In this document: in pieces, positions 6,347-9,467 of the stretch
How the letters are laid out: each line of letters starts with the position of its first letter
Numbering within the stretch: the stretch's first letter is position 1
Assembly: GCA_024654105.1 (NCBI GenBank)
Contig: JANLID010000262.1
Coordinates: 1 to 9,467, forward strand
Direction of reading: 5' to 3'
Source: Gallionella sp.
GTDB taxonomy: Bacteria; Pseudomonadota; Gammaproteobacteria; Burkholderiales; Gallionellaceae
DNA length: 9,467 bases
Translations under genes and position numbers: made by a program
Notes under the pieces: model-generated
Databases searched by the model: none
Told to the model about the DNA's origin: nothing
What the model saw: the letters and a program-made list of their open reading frames with translations, nothing else

Positions 6347-8023
6347 ATGAGTTTTCAGCAAGGTTTAAGCGGTCTAAATTCGTCGGCCAAACAACTGGAC
6401 GTGATAGGCAATAACGTGGCAAATTCGAATACGGTTGGCTTCAAGCAATCGATGGCGCAATTTTCCGATATGTATGCGGCGTCCCTTTCCGGCAGTGGCG
6501 CGGTGCAGATAGGCACGGGCGGCAAGATAGCGGCTGTCATGCAGCAATTCACCCAAGGGAATGTCACCAACACCAACAACCCGATGGATACGGCAATCAG
6601 CGGGCAGGGATTCTTCCGCGTAATCGATGCGGGCGGCAGTGTCTTGTACAGCCGTAATGGGCAATTCCAGGTGGATAAAAATGGCTACATCGTGAATAAC
6701 CAAGGGCATAAATTGTCTGGTTATCTGCCGGACGCAACGGGGACAATTATTCCCGGACAGCCATTGCCAATACTGATCAGTTCGTCTGATTTGTCGCCCA
6801 AGCAGACCGCCAATGTTACGGTTGGGGCGAATCTCGATTCGCGCTCCGCAACGCCGATTAATTCGACTTTTAGTACCCTTGCCCCGACATCCTACAACAG
6901 TTCGACCTCGACGACGGTATATGACACTCTGGGCGCCAGCCATATTGGATCGCTGTATTTTCAAAGGCAGCCCATTGCTGCCACTACCGTTCCATTGGCT
7001 ATCGCTGCCGGAGCGACTACGGCAACCCTTACCTCCGCTGCGGGCATGGCGGTCGGTAATACCATTACCATTGCCGGAGCAGGGGCAGCAGGCGTCAATC
7101 TGACGGCCACCATTACCGCTATCGCCGGCAATACGGTGACTTTTGCTCCGGCGACAACGACATTAACGGCTGTCAATGCCGTTGTTACTTCCAATGCGGG
7201 ATCGGCCAACTGGAATACTTATCTGGCGGTGGATGGGGTGCTGGTTCCGCCGAGCGCAACGGGCGCAACCCCGGCGGTGTCAAGCGCCACTACGATAACG
7301 CTGACGGAGGCGCCGACGGGGTTGGCGGTCGGTGGCCCGATTAGTATCGCGGGCGCGGGCGCAAACGGCGGGGCGCACACGGCAACCATTTCCAGTATTG
7401 TGGGCGCTCTTGTCACTTTTGCGCCAGCTGCGTCTACTGCGCCAGCGGCAGGGGTGGCTGTGACGGCGCCTTTGGCTACGCTCACCTTTGATACCCTGGG
7501 TCAACTAGCTTCTACTATCCCATCTTCCTCACCGCCGGGAACACTGGCTTCGGCGAATTTCACACCAACGGGGGCGGATCCTCAATCGCTTGCTTTGGAT
7601 TTTGCTCAAACCTCCCAGTATGGCGGCAGTTTCGGGGTGAATAGCCTGACTCAGGACGGTTATTCCTCCGGCCGGTTGAGCGGGTTTAACACCGGTGCCG
7701 ACGGGACGATACTGGGGCGTTACACCAACGGACAATCGCGCGCCCTGGGGCAGATGCTGTTGGTGAACTTTACCAACCCGCAGGGTTTGCAGTCGATGGG
7801 CAACAATGAGTGGGTGGAAAGTTCCACCTCCGGCGGGCCGTTGATTGGCACACCCGGTTCGAGCGCTTTGGGGGTGTTGCAATCTTCGGCGGTGGAAGAT
7901 TCCAACGTGGACTTGACCGCCGAGCTGGTGAGCATGATTGTTGCGCAGCGCGTCTATCAGGCGAATGCGCAGACCATCAAGACGCAGGATCAGGTGCTGC
8001 AGACCTTGGTGAATTTGAGGTAA
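6347..8023 (+). CDS. flgE: Flagellar hook protein FlgE, enlarged by two inserted beta modules
   Basis: A 558-aa hook subunit; many copies polymerise into the universal joint between rod and filament. The D0/D1 parts are canonical: MSFQQGLSGLNSSAKQLDVI, the signature NNVANSNTVGFKQS (22-35), GQGFFRV (86-92), YSRNGQFQVDKNGYIVN (101-117), and at the end VDLTAELVSMIVAQRVYQAN with LQTLVNLR. It is longer than most FlgE proteins (often about 400 aa) because its outer domain has two Ala/Thr/Gly-rich insertions, at about 213-282 and 309-375, which resemble each other. The host strands around them remain recognisable: TVYDTLGASHIGSLYFQR (190-207), WNTYLAVDGV (289-298) and LATLTFDTLGQL (376-387). The reading frame is unbroken. 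AAGGAGG (6335-6341) is an excellent ribosome site, fitting high expression. The TAA stop is followed at once by a heptamer repeat. Confidence 0.95.
   Translation: MSFQQGLSGLNSSAKQLDVIGNNVANSNTVGFKQSMAQFSDMYAASLSGSGAVQIGTGGKIAAVMQQFTQGNVTNTNNPMDTAISGQGFFRVIDAGGSVLYSRNGQFQVDKNGYIVNNQGHKLSGYLPDATGTIIPGQPLPILISSSDLSPKQTANVTVGANLDSRSATPINSTFSTLAPTSYNSSTSTTVYDTLGASHIGSLYFQRQPIAATTVPLAIAAGATTATLTSAAGMAVGNTITIAGAGAAGVNLTATITAIAGNTVTFAPATTTLTAVNAVVTSNAGSANWNTYLAVDGVLVPPSATGATPAVSSATTITLTEAPTGLAVGGPISIAGAGANGGAHTATISSIVGALVTFAPAASTAPAAGVAVTAPLATLTFDTLGQLASTIPSSSPPGTLASANFTPTGADPQSLALDFAQTSQYGGSFGVNSLTQDGYSSGRLSGFNTGADGTILGRYTNGQSRALGQMLLVNFTNPQGLQSMGNNEWVESSTSGGPLIGTPGSSALGVLQSSAVEDSNVDLTAELVSMIVAQRVYQANAQTIKTQDQVLQTLVNLR
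6983..7192 (+). repeat. FlgE inserted beta module A (residues ~213-282)
   Basis: This segment encodes a low-complexity Ala/Thr/Gly-rich beta module, with core motifs ATTATLTSAAGMAVGNTITI, AGAGAAG and TATITAIAGNTVTFAPA. It interrupts the FlgE outer domain between the strand ending SLYFQR and the strand WNTYLAVDG. About 35 of 62 aligned residues match module B by hand count. The style recalls beta repeats seen in phage tail and carbohydrate-active proteins; that resemblance is a recollection, not a search result. Confidence 0.7.
7271..7471 (+). repeat. FlgE inserted beta module B (residues ~309-375)
   Basis: A second copy of the module, with ATTITLTEAPTGLAVGGPIS, IAGAGANGG and TATISSIVGALVTFAPA. 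It is inserted after AVDGVLVPPSA and before the strand LATLTFDTLGQL. Codon choices differ from module A even where residues agree (for example in the IAGAGA stretch), so this is not a very recent tandem duplication. It probably forms a surface-exposed hook projection. Confidence 0.7.
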
Positions 8024-8058
8024 TAGGGAGTAGGGAGTAGGGAGTAGGGAGTAGGGAG
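8024..8058 (+). repeat. Five perfect tandem TAGGGAG heptamers after flgE
   Basis: Directly after the flgE TAA come five identical TAGGGAG units (35 bp). GGG tracts separated by the 4-nt loop AGTA fit the G3-N1-7 intramolecular G-quadruplex consensus on the coding strand and mRNA. A pyrimidine-rich tract further on (CCCCACTCCCC, 8095-8105) can pair imperfectly with one unit, giving an alternative hairpin. The rest of the 107-bp gap holds only the flgF ribosome site. Confidence 0.9.
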
Positions 8059-8130
8059 CGTTTTTCCCACTCACCACTGAGGCGCGCAGCACCGCCCCAC
8101 TCCCCAGATTTTCCAGATCAGGAGATAGCA

Positions 8131-8874
8131 ATGGACAGATTAATCTACACTGCAATGACTGGCGCTTCGCAGGTGCTGCAACAGCAGGCGGCGGTGTCGG
8201 AGAATCTGGCGAATGTCAACACACCCGGATTTCGCGCCGTGCTGAATACCTTCCGCGCTGTGCCACTGGCCGGCGAAGGTTTGCCGACCCGCACGTTTGT
8301 GGTGGATTCCACGCCGGGTGCGGATTTTGCGTCCGGTATTCTTCAGCAAACCGGTCGCGACCTGGATGTGGCGGTCAACGGCGAGGGCTGGATTGCAGTG
8401 CAGGGTGCGGACGGCAAAGAAGCCTACACGCGCAACGGCAGTTTTCAGATTACGCCGAACGGCGTGCTGCAAACCCGTACCGGCTTGAATGTGATGGGCG
8501 ATGGTGGCCCGATTTCCATTCCGCCCGACACCGAAGTGACCTTCGCCAAGGACGGCACGATTTCTACTGTGCCGAGTGGTTCACAGGCCACGTCGGTAAT
8601 CGTGGCCGGCAGACTGAAGCTGGTCAATCCGCCCGCAGAACAACTCGAGCGTGGCGGCGATGGCCTGTTCCGCCTGAAGGATGGCACGGTTGCCGCTGCC
8701 GATGCAAATGTCAGCGTAGCCCCCGGCAGCCTGGAGGGCAGTAATGTGAACAGCGTGGAAGCAATGGTGAGCATGATTTCGCTGGCGCGCAAATTCGACA
8801 TGCAGATGAAAATGCTGCAAAGCGCGGATAACAATGCGCGGCAGGCCAGCCAGATAATGAATATTTCGGGGTAG
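8131..8874 (+). CDS. flgF: Flagellar proximal rod protein FlgF
   Basis: A 247-aa rod protein of the FlgE/F/G family placed between the FlgB/FlgC segment and the distal FlgG rod. Motifs in order: MDRLIYTAMTGASQVLQQQ, the signature SENLANVNTPGFRA (23-36), TGRDLDVAVNGEGWIAVQ (74-91), YTRNGSFQITPNGVLQT (99-115), LEGSNVNSVEAMVSMISLAR (201-220) and the C-terminal helix ending SQIMNISG. GEGWIAV rather than GxGFF is usual for FlgF and separates it from FlgG. The length is normal. The ATG has AGGAG (8120-8124) 6 nt upstream. It lies 107 bp after flgE, beyond the heptamer repeat. It ends with TAG and is followed by another purine-rich repeat before flgG. Confidence 0.95.
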   Translation: MDRLIYTAMTGASQVLQQQAAVSENLANVNTPGFRAVLNTFRAVPLAGEGLPTRTFVVDSTPGADFASGILQQTGRDLDVAVNGEGWIAVQGADGKEAYTRNGSFQITPNGVLQTRTGLNVMGDGGPISIPPDTEVTFAKDGTISTVPSGSQATSVIVAGRLKLVNPPAEQLERGGDGLFRLKDGTVAAADANVSVAPGSLEGSNVNSVEAMVSMISLARKFDMQMKMLQSADNNARQASQIMNISG

Positions 8875-8876
8875 AT

Positions 8877-8927
8877 GGGAAGTGGGAAGCAGGAAGCAGG
8901 AAGCGCCACCCCCGCTCCCCACTTACC
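8877..8927 (+). repeat. Degenerate heptamer repeat and partner arm between flgF and flgG
   Basis: Two bases after the flgF TAG come four 7-base units: GGGAAGT, GGGAAGC, AGGAAGC, AGGAAGC (8877-8904). A C-rich tract follows; GCTCCCCACTT (8914-8924) is reverse-complementary to AAGTGGGAAGC (8880-8890) with one mismatch, so the transcript can form a hairpin. There is no T-tract, so it is not a standard terminator, and flgG must still be transcribed through it. Confidence 0.8.
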
Positions 8928-8948
8928 AAATTAATTAAGGATGAAATC

Positions 8949-9467
8949 ATGATACGTTCTTTGTGGATTTCCAAAACCGGTCTGGATGCGCAGCAAACCC
9001 AGATGGATGTTATCGCCAATAACCTGGCCAACGTCAGTACCAGCGGCTTCAAACGGTCGCGTGCGGTATTCGAGGATTTGCTGTATCAGACCATCCGCCA
9101 ACCGGGCGCGCAATCGTCGCAACAGACGCAAATCCCATCCGGCTTGCAGATCGGCACCGGGGTACGCCCGGTAGCAGTAGAGCGCATTCATACCCAGGGC
9201 AATCTGCAACAGACCGGCAATCAGTTGGATGTGGCGATTCAGGGAGCAGGGTTCTTTCAAGTGCTGATGCCGGATGGATCGACGGCCTATACCCGCGACG
9301 GCTCCTTCCAGACCGACAGCCAGGGGCAACTGGTGACTTCCAGCGGTTTCCCCATCCAGCCCGCCGTGACTATTCCGGCGAACGCTATCAATGTAACAAT
9401 CGGGCGCGACGGGGTTATCAGTGTCACCCAGCCTGGTGTGGCCGCACCGGTTCAAGTTGGCAGCTTG
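8949..9467 (+). CDS. flgG: Flagellar distal rod protein FlgG, N-terminal 173 residues (partial)
   Basis: This open frame runs off the right edge; a complete FlgG is about 260 aa, so about two thirds are present. FlgG forms the distal rod that crosses the P and L rings. The start MIRSLWISKTGLDAQQTQMD is diagnostic, followed by the signature IANNLANVSTSGFKRSRAVF (22-41), the rod-specific segment FEDLLYQTIRQPGAQSSQQT (41-60), GLQIGTGVRPVAVERIHTQG, LDVAIQGAGFFQV (93-105) and YTRDGSFQTDSQGQLV. ATG at 8949 has AAGGA (8937-8941) 7 nt upstream; another ATG at 8941 stops after three codons. It lies 74 bp after flgF across a repeat element. Confidence 0.95.
   Translation, partial: MIRSLWISKTGLDAQQTQMDVIANNLANVSTSGFKRSRAVFEDLLYQTIRQPGAQSSQQTQIPSGLQIGTGVRPVAVERIHTQGNLQQTGNQLDVAIQGAGFFQVLMPDGSTAYTRDGSFQTDSQGQLVTSSGFPIQPAVTIPANAINVTIGRDGVISVTQPGVAAPVQVGSL

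Noticed and set aside
6983..7471. FlgE insert as a frameshift, assembly error or mobile element
   Set aside because: The frame stays open, hydrophobic/Gly patterning is orderly, host FlgE strands resume correctly on both sides, and there are no terminal repeats or target duplications that I can see.
8024..8058. CRISPR-like array
   Set aside because: The units are 7 bp, contiguous and without spacers; it is a simple tandem repeat.
7529..8155. A minus-strand frame containing PYSLLPTPYSLLP
   Set aside because: That peptide is just the translated TAGGGAG repeat, and the rest is antisense to flgE.

Overview
The window is a compact flagellar gene cluster from a Gram-negative bacterium. It has an outer-membrane-type flagellum (periplasmic FlgA chaperone, rod and hook genes) and looks betaproteobacterial. 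The Nitrosomonadales/Gallionellaceae neighbourhood is my best guess, based on gene order, protein style and purine-rich heptamer repeats; it is an inference, not a sequence match. Every complete gene is intact, and gene density is very high with no gene-free stretch over about 170 bp.

Layout: (1) 2-1694, plus strand: the last 49 codons of sigma-28 (fliA), overlapping motC and followed by motD, a proton-driven stator pair. (2) 1696-4588, minus strand, convergent with motD: an HD-GYP cyclic-di-GMP phosphodiesterase, then flgA (P-ring chaperone), flgM (anti-sigma-28) and flgN (export chaperone). flgM has its own very good sigma-28 promoter at 2541-2567. (3) 4589-4755: a 167-bp divergent spacer with two small inverted repeats. 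(4) 4756-9467, plus strand: flgB, flgC, flgD, flgE, flgF and the first 173 codons of flgG, building the rod, hook cap, hook and distal rod.

How the genes work together: FliA drives late flagellar genes, including its own inhibitor flgM. FlgM is exported once the FlgBCFG rod and FlgE hook are complete, which frees FliA. FlgN delivers the hook-filament junction proteins, and MotCD powers rotation. The HD-GYP enzyme would lower cyclic-di-GMP, which generally favours motility.

Three things stand out. First, purine-rich repeats with a 7-base period sit at gene 3' ends at three places (motD/flgN, flgE/flgF, flgF/flgG). Each is followed by a pyrimidine-rich partner arm. One is five perfect TAGGGAG copies that fit the G-quadruplex consensus, and another has become the C-terminus of MotD. 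Second, FlgE is unusually long (558 aa) because two related beta-rich modules of about 65-70 aa are inserted in two neighbouring loops of its outer domain. Third, a cyclic-di-GMP phosphodiesterase gene lies inside the flg block. I saw no IS element, phage gene, CRISPR array or RNA gene.
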